Source: Algihabitans sp965233705 (GTDB taxonomy: Bacteria > Pseudomonadota > Alphaproteobacteria > Kiloniellales > DSM-21159). From it: a stretch of DNA of 64,000 bases. Below, piece after piece: positions 35,634 through 43,523 of this stretch. Where the stretch lies: positions 310,001-374,000 of the forward strand of contig CBDDTF010000004.1 of NCBI GenBank assembly GCA_965233705.1, given 5' to 3'. Every line of letters begins with the position of its first letter. The stretch's first letter is position 1. The notes beneath the pieces are model-generated. The model searched no databases and was not told the origin of the DNA. It saw only the letters and a list, made by a program, of their open reading frames with translations. Both the position numbers and the translations under genes were made by a program.

Positions 35634-37848
35634 GGCGCGCACCGACCCGGAACAGCTCCGGCCCTACCTCGACGCCGGATGGCAGCTCATCCCGCTCCAC
35701 CGCTGGGACCGCAGGGACGGCAGGGGGCGAGAGCGCGGCAAGACCCCGCTGCACGACAACTGGACGCGCCGGCCGTACAAGTCGGACGACCAGGCCGCGC
35801 ACATGGAGGATGGCGGCAACGTCGGCGTCAGGCTGACGGCCGCCCAGCTCGTGATCGACGTCGACCCGAGGAACGGCGGCGAGGGCGGCCTGAGCCGGCT
35901 GCTCGGCGACCTCGGCCTGGACCAGAGCGCCTGGCCGCGCGTCGAGACCGGCTCGGGCGGCTCCCACCTCTACCTGACCAAGCCGGAGGACGTCCCGGTC
36001 GTCGACCGCCTGGAGACGTACCCCGGCGTCGAGTTCAAGACGCTGGGGCGGCAGGTGGTCGCCGCCGGGTCGGTGCACCCGACGACGGGGCGCCCCTACC
36101 GGTGGGACCCGCTGTCGCCGCCCCTGCCCGAAGCGCCGGCCGCGCCCGGCGCGCTGCTCGACCTGATCGCGAGGCCCAAATCGGAGGCGACGCCGAGCGG
36201 CGGCGGCGAGCACACCGCCGAGGAGGTCGGGGCGATGCTGTCCGTCCTCGACCCGACCGACTTCCGCGACCACGACAAGTGGCTGACCGTCATGCAGGCG
36301 TGCCACCACGCCTCGGGCGGATCGGCCAGGACCGAGTTCGTCGCCTGGTCGGCGGGCGACCCCGACTACGCCGACAGGTCCGAGGAGGTCGGCAGGCGGT
36401 GGGACAGCCTGCACGCCGACGCCGACGGGCCCAGGGTGACGCACCGCACGCTGCACCGGCTGCTGATCGAGGCGGGGCGCGAGGACGCGATCCCGAGGAC
36501 GCCGGCCGCCGACGACTTCGACGACGAGGCCGGGTCGCGCGAGATCGCCTTCCTGCCCGAGCCGAAGCCCGTCGCCATGCGCGGCCTGTCGGTGAGCAAG
36601 TCGGGCACCGCGCCCGACACCATCGCGAACGCCATCTCCGCCGTCGCCAGGTCGGGCGTCGGCCTCGCCTTCGACGAGCTGAAGCAGCGCGCCGTCTTCA
36701 CCGCCCAGGACCTGCCCTGGGACGAGGCGTACGGGCGCACGCTCGACGACAACACGGCCAGGCTGCTGCGCCACTACCTGATCGAGCGACACCAGGGCAA
36801 CGACTTCCAGCCGTCCCGGGAGAACGTCTGGGAGGCGGCCATGACGGTCGCCTACGAGCACAAGTTCAACCCGGTGCTCGACTACTTGGACGGGCTGGAG
36901 TGGGACGGCACGCCCAGGGTCGGTCGGCTGTTCCCGGACTACTTCGACACAGACGACGACGAGTACGCCAGGGCCGTGTCCGCCTGCTTCATGGTGGCGG
37001 CCGTCCGGCGGCAGCGGGAGCCCGGCTGCAAGTTCGACACCATGCCGGTGCTCAGGAGCCGGGCGCAGGGCAAGGGCAAGTCGACGGGCGTCCAGGCGCT
37101 GTTCGGCGCCGACTGGTCGTCCGACGCCGACCTGGGCAACCTCGGCAACAAGGACGCCGCCATGCTGCTCCAGGGCATCTGGGCACAGGAGTTCGCGGAG
37201 CTCGACGGCCTGAGGCGCGCCGACGTCACCACGCTCAAGGCGTTCTGCTCCAGGGCGGTGGACAGGGTCAGGCCGCCCTACGGCAAGGGCGTGATGGACA
37301 TGCCCCGCCGCTGCGTGTTCGTCGGCACGGTCAACGAGGGCGGCTACCTGAAGGACGGCACCGGCAACCGCCGCTTCTGGCCGCTGACCGTCAGGGGCGA
37401 GGTCGACGTCGAGGCGATCCGGCGGGACCGGGACCAGCTCTGGGCCGAGGCGGCGCGGATGGAGGCGGACGGCGCGAGCGTCGTGCTGCCGAAGCACCTG
37501 TGGGCGATGGCCGCCGAACACCAGGCCGACCAGACCTCGGAGGACCCGTGGGCCGACCCGATCCTCGACTTCCTGGAGCGGCGGGCGAACGACGCCTTCG
37601 ACGCCGAGCTCGGCATCGGGGACTGGGCGGACGGCGGCGACCTGGCGGGCGTCAAGGCGCCGCCCGAGGACAGGGTGCACACCGCCGAGCTGTTCGACGT
37701 CCTCGGCATCGACGTGCCCAGGCGCAGCAAGGACGCCAGCCAGAAGCTGCGCTCGATCATGGAGGGCCCGGCGGTCGGCTGGGAGTACAGCCGCGGCGTC
37801 CGGGTGGGCGACAGGGCGGCGGCCGGCTACCGGAAGCCGGGGCGCTGA
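35626..37848 (+). CDS. Primase / VapE-type replicative helicase fusion
   Basis: A 740-residue replication protein. Residues ~10-185 look like a bifunctional DNA primase-polymerase: Asp78/Asp80 in VIDVDPRN, then SGGSHLYL and VEFKTLGRQVVAAGSVHP. A linker region (~190-330) follows. The C-terminal part (~400-700) is a virulence-associated-E/D5-like ATPase: LEWDGTPRVGRLFPDYF, Walker A GKGKST (482-487), EFAELDGLRR and FVGTVNEGGYLKD with GNRRFWPL. Such primase-helicase fusions replicate phages and phage satellites. An iteron cluster lies immediately downstream. Confidence 0.85.
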   Translation: MAEARTDPEQLRPYLDAGWQLIPLHRWDRRDGRGRERGKTPLHDNWTRRPYKSDDQAAHMEDGGNVGVRLTAAQLVIDVDPRNGGEGGLSRLLGDLGLDQSAWPRVETGSGGSHLYLTKPEDVPVVDRLETYPGVEFKTLGRQVVAAGSVHPTTGRPYRWDPLSPPLPEAPAAPGALLDLIARPKSEATPSGGGEHTAEEVGAMLSVLDPTDFRDHDKWLTVMQACHHASGGSARTEFVAWSAGDPDYADRSEEVGRRWDSLHADADGPRVTHRTLHRLLIEAGREDAIPRTPAADDFDDEAGSREIAFLPEPKPVAMRGLSVSKSGTAPDTIANAISAVARSGVGLAFDELKQRAVFTAQDLPWDEAYGRTLDDNTARLLRHYLIERHQGNDFQPSRENVWEAAMTVAYEHKFNPVLDYLDGLEWDGTPRVGRLFPDYFDTDDDEYARAVSACFMVAAVRRQREPGCKFDTMPVLRSRAQGKGKSTGVQALFGADWSSDADLGNLGNKDAAMLLQGIWAQEFAELDGLRRADVTTLKAFCSRAVDRVRPPYGKGVMDMPRRCVFVGTVNEGGYLKDGTGNRRFWPLTVRGEVDVEAIRRDRDQLWAEAARMEADGASVVLPKHLWAMAAEHQADQTSEDPWADPILDFLERRANDAFDAELGIGDWADGGDLAGVKAPPEDRVHTAELFDVLGIDVPRRSKDASQKLRSIMEGPAVGWEYSRGVRVGDRAAAGYRKPGR

Positions 37849-37886
37849 GGCGCGCTGCGGCTCGCAGTGAGGCGGGGCCGGCGGCG

Positions 37887-38070
37887 TTGAGCGTTGAGCG
37901 TGGCGGCGGCCTCGCTCAACGCGCCGGGGCCTTGGTTTCCTTGGCCTGTTGAGCGTGTTGAGCATGTTGAGCTTGTTATCGAAAGCCGAGGCGGCGGTCG
38001 TCAGGGGGACGGGAGCGGCGTTCGGCCCGGAAAGTTTAAGAACGAGCTCATCGCGCTCAACAAGCTCAAC
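37887..38070. repeat. TTGAGC iteron cluster, candidate replication origin
   Basis: Eight TTGAGC or GCTCAA sites lie within ~185 bp after the primase/helicase gene: forward at 37887, 37894, 37949, 37958, 37967 and reverse at 37914, 38055, 38064. The three at 37949-37972 recur every 9 bp as TGTTGAGCN, and the reverse pair has the same 9-bp spacing. The more AT-rich bases between (GTTATCGAAAG, AAAGTTTAAGAACG) could be the unwinding region. Nothing else is seen between 37849 and 38327. Confidence 0.75.
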
Positions 38071-38327
38071 GCCGTGCCGGAGGGCCCCGCCTGGACCGAG
38101 GGGAGACCGGGCGGAACCGGACAACGCTGGCTCCCCGGGAGGCCGGCAGGCGTCATTCTCGGTCTCGGAAGCGGCCGGCCGGCTCGCGCGCGCGAGGCGC
38201 CGCCGGACGCAATGGACCACGGGTCACGCGCCCCGAAATGGGGCCGGAAAGCCCTTCCGGTTCAGCCCCTTACGAGGGGCGCCGGTCGCGGCCCGTCGCG
38301 GGGCCCGGTGGAGACGGAGGATCGGCG

Positions 38328-38807
38328 ATGCTGCCCGCCAGGGCGAAGGAGGACTTCCTCAGCGAGATTGTGGAGCACGGCAACGTGTCGCGCGCGTGCG
38401 CGCGCCTCGACCTGAACCGGAGCACGGTCTACGCATGGCGGGAGGACCCGGACTTCAACAGGGCCTGGAACGTCGCCTTCGAGCTGAGGCGCGACGCCAT
38501 GCGCGACGAGGTCGTCGAGAAGGCCCTCGCCGCGACCGGCTACGTGGCCGAGGCCGTGGCCGTCGACCCCCGCACCGGCGACCCCGTGCTCGACGACGAC
38601 TTCGAGCCGGTCACCTACCGCCGGCTGGTCGACTACGATCCGAAGGTGCTGACCGCCCTCCTGGGCAAGCTGGTGAAGGACGAGGCGCTGCGCGTCGACC
38701 AGCGCACCCTCCTGGTCGACGACCGCGGCGGCGAGGAGGAGGCGCCGCCGACCCTGACCCTGGTTCACGACGACGGCGACTTCGAGGAGGCCGACGATGA
38801 AGGATGA
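38328..38807 (+). CDS. Terminase-small-subunit-like / HTH protein
   Basis: 159 residues with GGAGACGGAGG ribosome site. The N-terminal ~60 residues form a Psq-like helix-turn-helix (FLSEIVEHGNVSRACARLDL, then STVYAWREDPDF), as in small terminase subunits and some phage regulators. A middle helical part and an acidic tail (GDFEEADDEG) follow. No large terminase gene is present, which fits a satellite that redirects a helper's packaging, but a transcriptional role is equally possible. Confidence 0.55.
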   Translation: MLPARAKEDFLSEIVEHGNVSRACARLDLNRSTVYAWREDPDFNRAWNVAFELRRDAMRDEVVEKALAATGYVAEAVAVDPRTGDPVLDDDFEPVTYRRLVDYDPKVLTALLGKLVKDEALRVDQRTLLVDDRGGEEEAPPTLTLVHDDGDFEEADDEG

Positions 38808-39093
38808 GCGGCGGCGTTGCCCGAACTGCGGCGCGCCCCTGGCCCTCAAGGGCCTGGAGGTCCACTTCGTGCGCCCCGACGGCTGCCGGCTGTGGGCGCA
38901 CGACCGGAACGTCCGCACCCGCGACGCGGTGGGCAGCGGCGAAGGCTCGCTGGACGACGAGTTCGCCCGCGGCATCAGGACGCCCTGGACGTCGGCGGAG
39001 CACAAGCGGGCCGCCCTGGCGCACCTCGACGGCGAGCTGCTGGCCTTCGCCAAGTCGCTGCCGTACGTGAGGGTCGAGGGAGAGAACACCTAG
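38797..39093 (+). CDS. Small zinc-finger-like island protein
   Basis: 98 residues. Starts with CPNCGAPLALKGLEVHFVRP, a single CxxC knuckle with a possible third/fourth ligand in the GC and H residues after it. The rest is helical and acidic. It overlaps the end of the preceding gene by 11 nt. No family recognised. Confidence 0.55.
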   Translation: MKDERRRCPNCGAPLALKGLEVHFVRPDGCRLWAHDRNVRTRDAVGSGEGSLDDEFARGIRTPWTSAEHKRAALAHLDGELLAFAKSLPYVRVEGENT

Positions 39094-39332
39094 AACGAGC
39101 CAACCGTCAAGCCGGCCAGGGTCCCGAACAGAACGCCGAGGAACGACCCAGCGGCCGTCACCTTCATGCGGTCCCAGAAGTCGCGGCTCGCCAGTTCGGC
39201 CTTGGCGAGCGCCTTGTCGTGCATCGTGGCGCCCTCGAACTCGACGGTGACGTACAGTTCCTTTCGGCTGCGGTCCTTGTGCTCCTTCTTCCTGATCTTG
39301 TCGTAATTGCTGGCTGGGTCTTCGGCTGCCAT
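39090..39332 (-). CDS. Small single-span membrane protein
   Basis: 80 residues from ATG 39332 with GGGAGG ribosome site. Charged N-terminus (YDKIRKKEHKDRSRKELYV), an amphipathic middle, then one C-terminal membrane segment (AAGSFLGVLFGTLAGLTVGS). Transcribed towards the early genes, with its stop overlapping the convergent gene by 4 nt. Function unknown; small tail-anchored proteins on islands are sometimes superinfection or toxin factors. Confidence 0.55.
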   Translation of the reverse strand: MAAEDPASNYDKIRKKEHKDRSRKELYVTVEFEGATMHDKALAKAELASRDFWDRMKVTAAGSFLGVLFGTLAGLTVGSF

Positions 39333-39494
39333 CCTCTTCCCTCCCTTGATCCACATTTCACGGCTGCACCGCGCTCGGACACGACGACGGGACGCACCTG
39401 ATCGGGTATCCCTCGATCGGCCCAAAATCGGGTTAGGTTTCCATGGAGTTGGACCGCCGGCAATCGAACGGACCCGGCGACGGGCCCGGCGCCC

Positions 39495-39722
39495 TCAGGA
39501 CCGGCGGTGTCGCAGGCCGCCGCGAGCGTCGAGCCTGAGCCTGAGCGGGTGCCGCTCCTCGGGGTTGGCGATGGCGCCGCAGATCACGCACTCGGCGGGT
39601 CGGTCCTTGCCGCTCGGCATCAGCATTGCGCCGAGCCGTGCGGCGAGGGACCGCCGCGCCCGGACGTGAAGGGTCTCCCGCTCGCAGGTGTCGCAGCGGC
39701 GCATCGAGAGGTCGTAGGCCAT
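39495..39722 (-). CDS. Zinc-ribbon small protein
   Basis: 75 residues. Two knuckles, CDTCERETLHV and CVICGAIANP, make a four-cysteine zinc ribbon, followed by a basic tail (RLRLDARGGLRHRRS). Divergent from the XRE gene and sharing its operator region, so probably repressed by it. Confidence 0.6.
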   Translation of the reverse strand: MAYDLSMRRCDTCERETLHVRARRSLAARLGAMLMPSGKDRPAECVICGAIANPEERHPLRLRLDARGGLRHRRS

Positions 39723-39754
39723 CGGCACTTCTCCTTTGTCTGACCTCTCGATCA

Positions 39755-39788
39755 TATCCTATTTTGGGATAATCCTTAAATGGGATTA
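39755..39788. promoter_or_regulatory. Two matched operators between divergent genes
   Basis: TATCC-N7-GGATA at 39755-39771 and TAATCC-N7-GGATTA at 39770-39788 are adjacent palindromes with the same 7-nt spacer, in a sharply AT-rich stretch between the zinc-ribbon gene (minus) and the XRE gene (plus). This is the expected architecture for a phage-type repressor switch. AT-rich sequence such as TATTTTGGGATAAT also provides promoter elements. Confidence 0.75.
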
Positions 39789-39820
39789 CTGGGGTGGCCG
39801 GTACTTCCAGCCGGTGGCCC

Positions 39821-40057
39821 ATGACCAAGACGATCTACTCGCGCCGACATGAGCGCCTCCTCGATCTGCTTCGGGAGGAACGGCGCGCCGCGGGCCTGAC
39901 CCAGCAGCAGGTCGCGACCCGGCTGGGCAAGCCCCAGTCCTACGTCGCCAAGTACGAGGGCGGCGAGCGGCGGCTGGACGTGGTCGAGTTCTTCGCCGTG
40001 ATGGAGGCCCTCGGCGCCGACCCGGCCGGAGTGATCGCCCGGCTCGCAGAGGAGTAG
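39821..40057 (+). CDS. XRE-family transcriptional repressor
   Basis: 78 residues, a single Cro/CI-type helix-turn-helix: LLREERRAAGLTQQQVATRL then GKPQSYVAKYEGGERRLDVV. It lacks any protease or oligomerisation domain, so it would not be induced by RecA self-cleavage. It probably binds the two palindromes just upstream and sets the silent state of the island. Confidence 0.88.
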   Translation: MTKTIYSRRHERLLDLLREERRAAGLTQQQVATRLGKPQSYVAKYEGGERRLDVVEFFAVMEALGADPAGVIARLAEE

Positions 40058-40102
40058 AGCCCGCATAGACGGACAGACCAAAGACTAATAGGAGGGTGCG
40101 AT

Positions 40103-40639
40103 ATGCCTGTTCCGTTTGATCTTCGGCACATTGACGAGCTTATTGCGGCCAGAAAGGCACTAGTTAATCAGCCACATGGTCGCCCTCCCATTGAGAACGG
40201 AGAGACGTTGGGGTTAGCTGTCCAACGAGCCTCTATCGTAATGATGAGCGCGGTGATTCAGTCATTCGTTGAGGACGTCTTTCTTGAAGCGTCCCGACAG
40301 GTTTTAACGCCACTTGGAAGAATTGGCGACATTTCGAAATACCAGAAATCCTATAGTAGAAACGGCAACCCGAACCCGAACAACATCACCCGATTGTTTT
40401 TGCGGCTTGGGATAGAGGACGTTTTGAGTGGTCTGCGTTGGCAGAAGTGCAACAACGAAACAGTTTGTCGGAAACTGAATCATCTCAATCAACTTCGGAA
40501 CGATATCGCCCACGGCAAAACAGAATTGCGGGTAGACGGTCGAGTGGTCCAATTGCGTCAGACGATGGTGACTGATTATCGCAACTTTGCCGAACAGTTC
40601 GGCAATAGGTTTGAGGCCCATGTAATGGGCAAACTTTGA
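40103..40639 (+). CDS. RiboL-PSP-HEPN-like protein
   Basis: 178 residues with AGGAGG ribosome site. The helical protein carries an R-x4-H motif, Arg132-Asn-Asp-Ile-Ala-His137, preceded by HLNQLRN, which is the RNase signature of HEPN domains; the early FVEDVFLEASR helix also fits this family. HEPN proteins are ribonucleases in toxin-antitoxin and abortive-infection systems. The gene is strikingly AT-richer than its neighbours, a sign of recent acquisition. No MNT-type antitoxin gene is adjacent; the XRE gene 45 nt upstream is the nearest candidate partner. Confidence 0.7.
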   Translation: MPVPFDLRHIDELIAARKALVNQPHGRPPIENGETLGLAVQRASIVMMSAVIQSFVEDVFLEASRQVLTPLGRIGDISKYQKSYSRNGNPNPNNITRLFLRLGIEDVLSGLRWQKCNNETVCRKLNHLNQLRNDIAHGKTELRVDGRVVQLRQTMVTDYRNFAEQFGNRFEAHVMGKL

Positions 40640-40759
40640 GTAGATTCACTCGAATAGCAATACCGTCTCGCCTTGGCGAACGGCGCACCTGACGGGAAGT
40701 CCCTCCACCCGTCCCCGATTCCCCTTCCCGACCATGCGCGTGTCCGTGACGCCCGCCGC

Positions 40760-40781
40760 ACGGGCCCGGCGGCGGGCCCGT
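40760..40781 (+). terminator. Terminator-like hairpin after the HEPN gene
   Basis: ACGGGCCCG-GCGG-CGGGCCCGT, a perfect 9-bp stem with a 4-nt loop. A second, bulged hairpin (GCGCCCCGGGG with CCCCGGGCGC) follows at 40796-40829, so the 40640-40885 gap is rich in RNA structure and contains no gene. Confidence 0.55.
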
Positions 40782-40885
40782 CGCGCCGTCGTTTCGCGCC
40801 CCGGGGCACAACGCTGGCACCCCGGGCGCGGGCGCGCGCGGTATCGGTAGAAGCAGATCACGACGACGCACGGAGGACGAACGAC

Positions 40886-41437
40886 ATGCTCGACGCACTG
40901 ACCAGGCGGCGCGCCGACGCCGAGAGGCGCTACGAGGAGGCGGAGGACGGCATCCCTGCCGCCCTGCTCGACGGCGACGAGGAGCGCGCCCGCGAGCTGC
41001 GCCGCGCCCGCCGGGACGCGGCCGAGGAGGCCGACGACCTGGCCGAGGCCCTGACCCTGGCCGAACGGAAGGAGCAGGAGCGCCGCGAGGCCGAGCGGGC
41101 CGGGCGGCTGCGCGAGGCCCGCGCCGAGGCGCGCGAGGCGTCGGACAGGTTCCGGGAGACGAGCGGGGCGGTCGACGCCGCCCTGGCCGGGCTGGAGCGC
41201 GCCGTGGTCGACCAGCGCGCCGCGGCCCGCGACTTGGTGCGCGCCCTCGCGGCCGCCGGCCTGTCCGACGGCGGCCGGGTCGAGCGTGGCCTGGAGCCGG
41301 CGCTCAGGTGGGCCGCCTGGCGGTCGGCGCCCGTCACGTCGACGCTCGCCGGCGTGCCCTGGGCGCCCGCGCCCCGGCGTCGCGAGATGGCCGAGGGCGC
41401 CGCGCGCCTGATCCCCCAGATACCCGAGGAGGAGTGA
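40886..41437 (+). CDS. Coiled-coil island protein
   Basis: 183 residues with GGAGG ribosome site. Residues ~5-110 are almost entirely charged heptad-like helix (ERRYEEAEDG, ERARELRRARRDAAEEADDL, ERKEQERREAERA), a long coiled coil. The C-terminus (~150-183) is proline-containing and less regular. It recalls small phage proteins that act as scaffolds or tape-like spacers, but no family is recognised. GC-rich, unlike the HEPN gene before it. Confidence 0.55.
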   Translation: MLDALTRRRADAERRYEEAEDGIPAALLDGDEERARELRRARRDAAEEADDLAEALTLAERKEQERREAERAGRLREARAEAREASDRFRETSGAVDAALAGLERAVVDQRAAARDLVRALAAAGLSDGGRVERGLEPALRWAAWRSAPVTSTLAGVPWAPAPRRREMAEGAARLIPQIPEEE

Positions 41438-41442
41438 ACGAC

Positions 41443-41700
41443 ATGGCAGACGAGAGCATGCGGCACCTGGCCGTCCTGGACGACCTCGCAAAGCGGGCGT
41501 CCGCCCGGCCCGCCGACTTCAGGAAGGCGGCCGACGACCTGTTCGAGAAGGTAGTCGACGAGATACAGGCGCGAGAGGGCTGCGACCGCGGCCGCGCCTA
41601 CGCGCTCGCCGCGCAAGACGAGCGGGCGCAGGAGATGTACCGCCTCGGCGTCGAGAAGCACGACGAGGAGGTCGCCATCCGGTCCGTCGTCGGCCGGTGA
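41443..41700 (+). CDS. Small hypothetical island protein
   Basis: 85 residues, 5 nt after the coiled-coil gene, with GAGGAGTGA acting as both ribosome site and preceding stop. Helical and acidic (LDDLAKRASARPADFRKAAD), no family recognised. Probably cotranscribed with the preceding gene. Confidence 0.5.
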   Translation: MADESMRHLAVLDDLAKRASARPADFRKAADDLFEKVVDEIQAREGCDRGRAYALAAQDERAQEMYRLGVEKHDEEVAIRSVVGR

Positions 41701-41702
41701 GC

Positions 41703-41776
41703 CCGCCGGGGCGCGGCGCCGCGGAACGGCACCGCGGCTGGCGACCTCCTCGCCCTCCGACGCCGCGCCCCGGCGG
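41703..41776. repeat. Perfect 16-bp inverted repeat with structured loop
   Basis: CCGCCGGGGCGCGGCG (41703-41718) and its exact complement (41761-41776) enclose 42 nt that themselves contain CCGCGG repeats. It follows the stop at 41700 by 2 nt. It is likely a strong terminator or RNA 3'-end protector. Confidence 0.7.
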
Positions 41777-41849
41777 CAACACTTCGGCGGTAGGTTTTGG
41801 GTGAAGTATGGTGCGGCCAGTCGCCGGCCAGATTTATTCGCCCTCTTTA

Positions 41850-42902
41850 GAGCATTTTCCGATCAATCACGGTCATATCCGGCAGCAGCGAAGTAGTTTT
41901 CACACTCATCCGGCGTGAAGATGTCGACGGCTTCGGCGATGGCGTCCCAGAGGTCGTCGACGGTGCGGGCTGCGATCTTCTTGAGGAAGGCCTTGAGCTT
42001 TGAGAATGCCATCTCGATCGGATTGAAGTCGGGACTGTAGGGCGGGAGGTAGAGCAGTTCGGCTCCGGCGGCTTCAATGGCCTCGCGGACGGCGATGGGT
42101 TTGTGGGCCGGTAGATTGTCCATGACGACGACATCGCCAGGATTGAGGGTCGGGATCAGAACTTGTTCGACATAGGCGATGAAGGCTTGGCCGTGCATCG
42201 GGCCATCAAGGACCATGGGAGCGGTCATGCCGTCGAGACGGAGCGCGCCGACGAAGGTGGTCGTCTTCCAGTGGCCGTGCGGGACGGGCGCCCGACAGCG
42301 TTCGCCTCTTGGCGCGCGGCCGTAGCGGCGCGCCATCTTGGTGGAGGCTCCGGTTTCGTCGATGAAGACAAGACGCTCGGGCAGGAGCTCGATCTGCCGT
42401 GCGAACCAGGCGCGCCTGCGACGTAGCACGTCAGCCCGCTGCTGCTCGGATGCATGCGCGGTTTTTTTTGAAGCTGAGGCCATGCCGGTCCAGCAAACGC
42501 CAGATCGTGCTCAACGAGAAGACGGCGCCATGGGCCTCTTCGAGATGCGCCGCCATCTCCTCCAGAGTGATGTCCGGCCGTTCGTCGATCAGGGCCAGGA
42601 GTTCGTCGGCATAGACTTCGATCCGGTGCGAACGGCGGTCGCCGCCCAGCGGCCGGGGCTCGGTGTGCCCGAGCCGTCGATAGCGATCCATCCACTTGAT
42701 CGCCGTCGAGGGGGCAATCCCGAACCGATCCGCGGCCCTTCGGCAGGAGAGCCCGCCTTCCACCGCACGGATCACGCGCTGTCTTAGGTCGTTCGAAAGA
42801 GGTCGCGTCATGCAAGCTGGCCTCCTCCACCAGCCTACATCGTGAATCACATTTCTCGACGCATGGGAATCCCCTTCGACTCCAGCAGGTCGGAAAATGC
42901 TC
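41850..42902 (-). mobile_element. IS630-family insertion sequence
   Basis: 1053 bp, with terminal inverted repeats GAGCATTTTCCGA / TCGGAAAATGCTC flanked on both sides by TA, the target duplication of the IS630/Tc1-mariner group. Two overlapping transposase frames. It appears to interrupt or truncate a reverse-strand gene whose 5' end remains at 42904-43031. Confidence 0.92.
41863..42811 (-). CDS. IS630-family transposase, two frames with A-run frameshift
   Basis: Frame 1 (42811-42431) begins MTRPLSNDLRQRVIRAVEGG and holds the paired helix-turn-helix region. Frame 2 (ending 41863) contains the DDE domain: LVFIDETGAS (first Asp), VVMDNLPAHK (second Asp) and LPPYSPDFNPIE (Glu). The frames overlap across a run of eight A on the coding strand (SFKKN / SKKTAH), a classic slippery site. 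This matches other IS630 elements and the protein is probably active. Confidence 0.88.
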
Positions 42903-42903
42903 T

Positions 42904-43031
42904 AACCGAAACGCCTCAGGGTCGAAATAGCTCTGCTCCGCCTGGTGCCAAAGGCGGTGAGCATCCTCCAGCCGCCGATCGACAGCCGCTAGTGGACAAG
43001 TTTTTTCCTTCTCATTGCTATGTCCTGCCAC
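42904..43031 (-). pseudogene. 5' fragment of a gene cut by the IS630 element
   Basis: Read on the minus strand, codons for MAGHSNEKEKTCPLAAVDRR and then LEDAHRLWHQAEQSYFDPEA run into the IS end. The sequence resembles the N-terminus of uncharacterised proteins with an HxLWHQA motif. The DNA on the far side of the IS does not continue it convincingly, so part was probably deleted. It is AT-richer than the core island genes. The stretch 43032-43209 holds no gene. Confidence 0.45.
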
Positions 43032-43209
43032 GCCATCATCCTTCTGAGCGAAAAATTAAGAAAGGCCCAGTGTACGCAGATGAGAATATCGGCAGCGGCC
43101 CTTCCCTCACAAACGAGGATTTGACGGCGGTCCGTTTTTGTGTATGCGGATAGAGCCGTGACCCCTGTAGGGCGCACGGCGCTGTTAGAAACTACTACAG
43201 GAGGTCAAT

Positions 43210-43386
43210 ATGACCCGCTACACCAACAGGCGAGTCGGCGAGACCGCCAAGGACCTGATCCTCGCCGGCTTCAACAACGCGGACATCGTCCGGATCGTCC
43301 GACAGATGATCGACGGCTGCCGGATCACCGCGAAGAACGTCAGCTTCTACCGCTGGCAGCTGAAGCAGGACGGCTACGTCGTCTAA
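43210..43386 (+). CDS. Small 58-residue island protein
   Basis: ATG at 43210 with an excellent AGGAGG ribosome site 5 nt upstream. Codes for 58 residues: ETAKDLILAGFNNADIVRIV followed by ITAKNVSFYRWQLKQDGYVV. The FNNADIVRIV / NVSFYRWQL layout looks like a tiny helix-turn-helix DNA-binding protein. No family is recognised. Confidence 0.65.
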   Translation: MTRYTNRRVGETAKDLILAGFNNADIVRIVRQMIDGCRITAKNVSFYRWQLKQDGYVV

Positions 43387-43427
43387 AAAGAGAAGGCGGC
43401 CGAAGCCGCCTCTAAGTAGCTAGTGTG

Positions 43428-43456
43428 GATGGCTCGGCGCATCGCGTCGGGCCATC
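43428..43456 (+). terminator. Rho-independent-like terminator
   Basis: Stem GATGGCTCG with CGGGCCATC (9 pairs, one G-T) and then TTCACTTTAT. A smaller GGCGGC-CGAA-GCCGCC hairpin sits upstream at 43395-43410. Together they would end the transcript of the 58-residue gene. Confidence 0.65.
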
Positions 43457-43523
43457 TTCACTTTATGGCAGGGCGGTCCTCCGCGACACCCTCAATGTCG
43501 GCGGCCGCTGGTCGACCGGCCGC

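Noticed and set aside
37887..38070. Regularly spaced TTGAGC words as a CRISPR array
   Set aside because: Repeats are only 6-9 bp, directly adjacent in part and in both orientations, with no spacers of constant length and no cas genes. They fit iterons.
39822..40057. XRE gene as an antitoxin for the HEPN protein
   Set aside because: Possible from spacing, but two perfect operators in a divergent region fit better with an island repressor. No direct evidence of a toxin-antitoxin pair, so it was not called as one.
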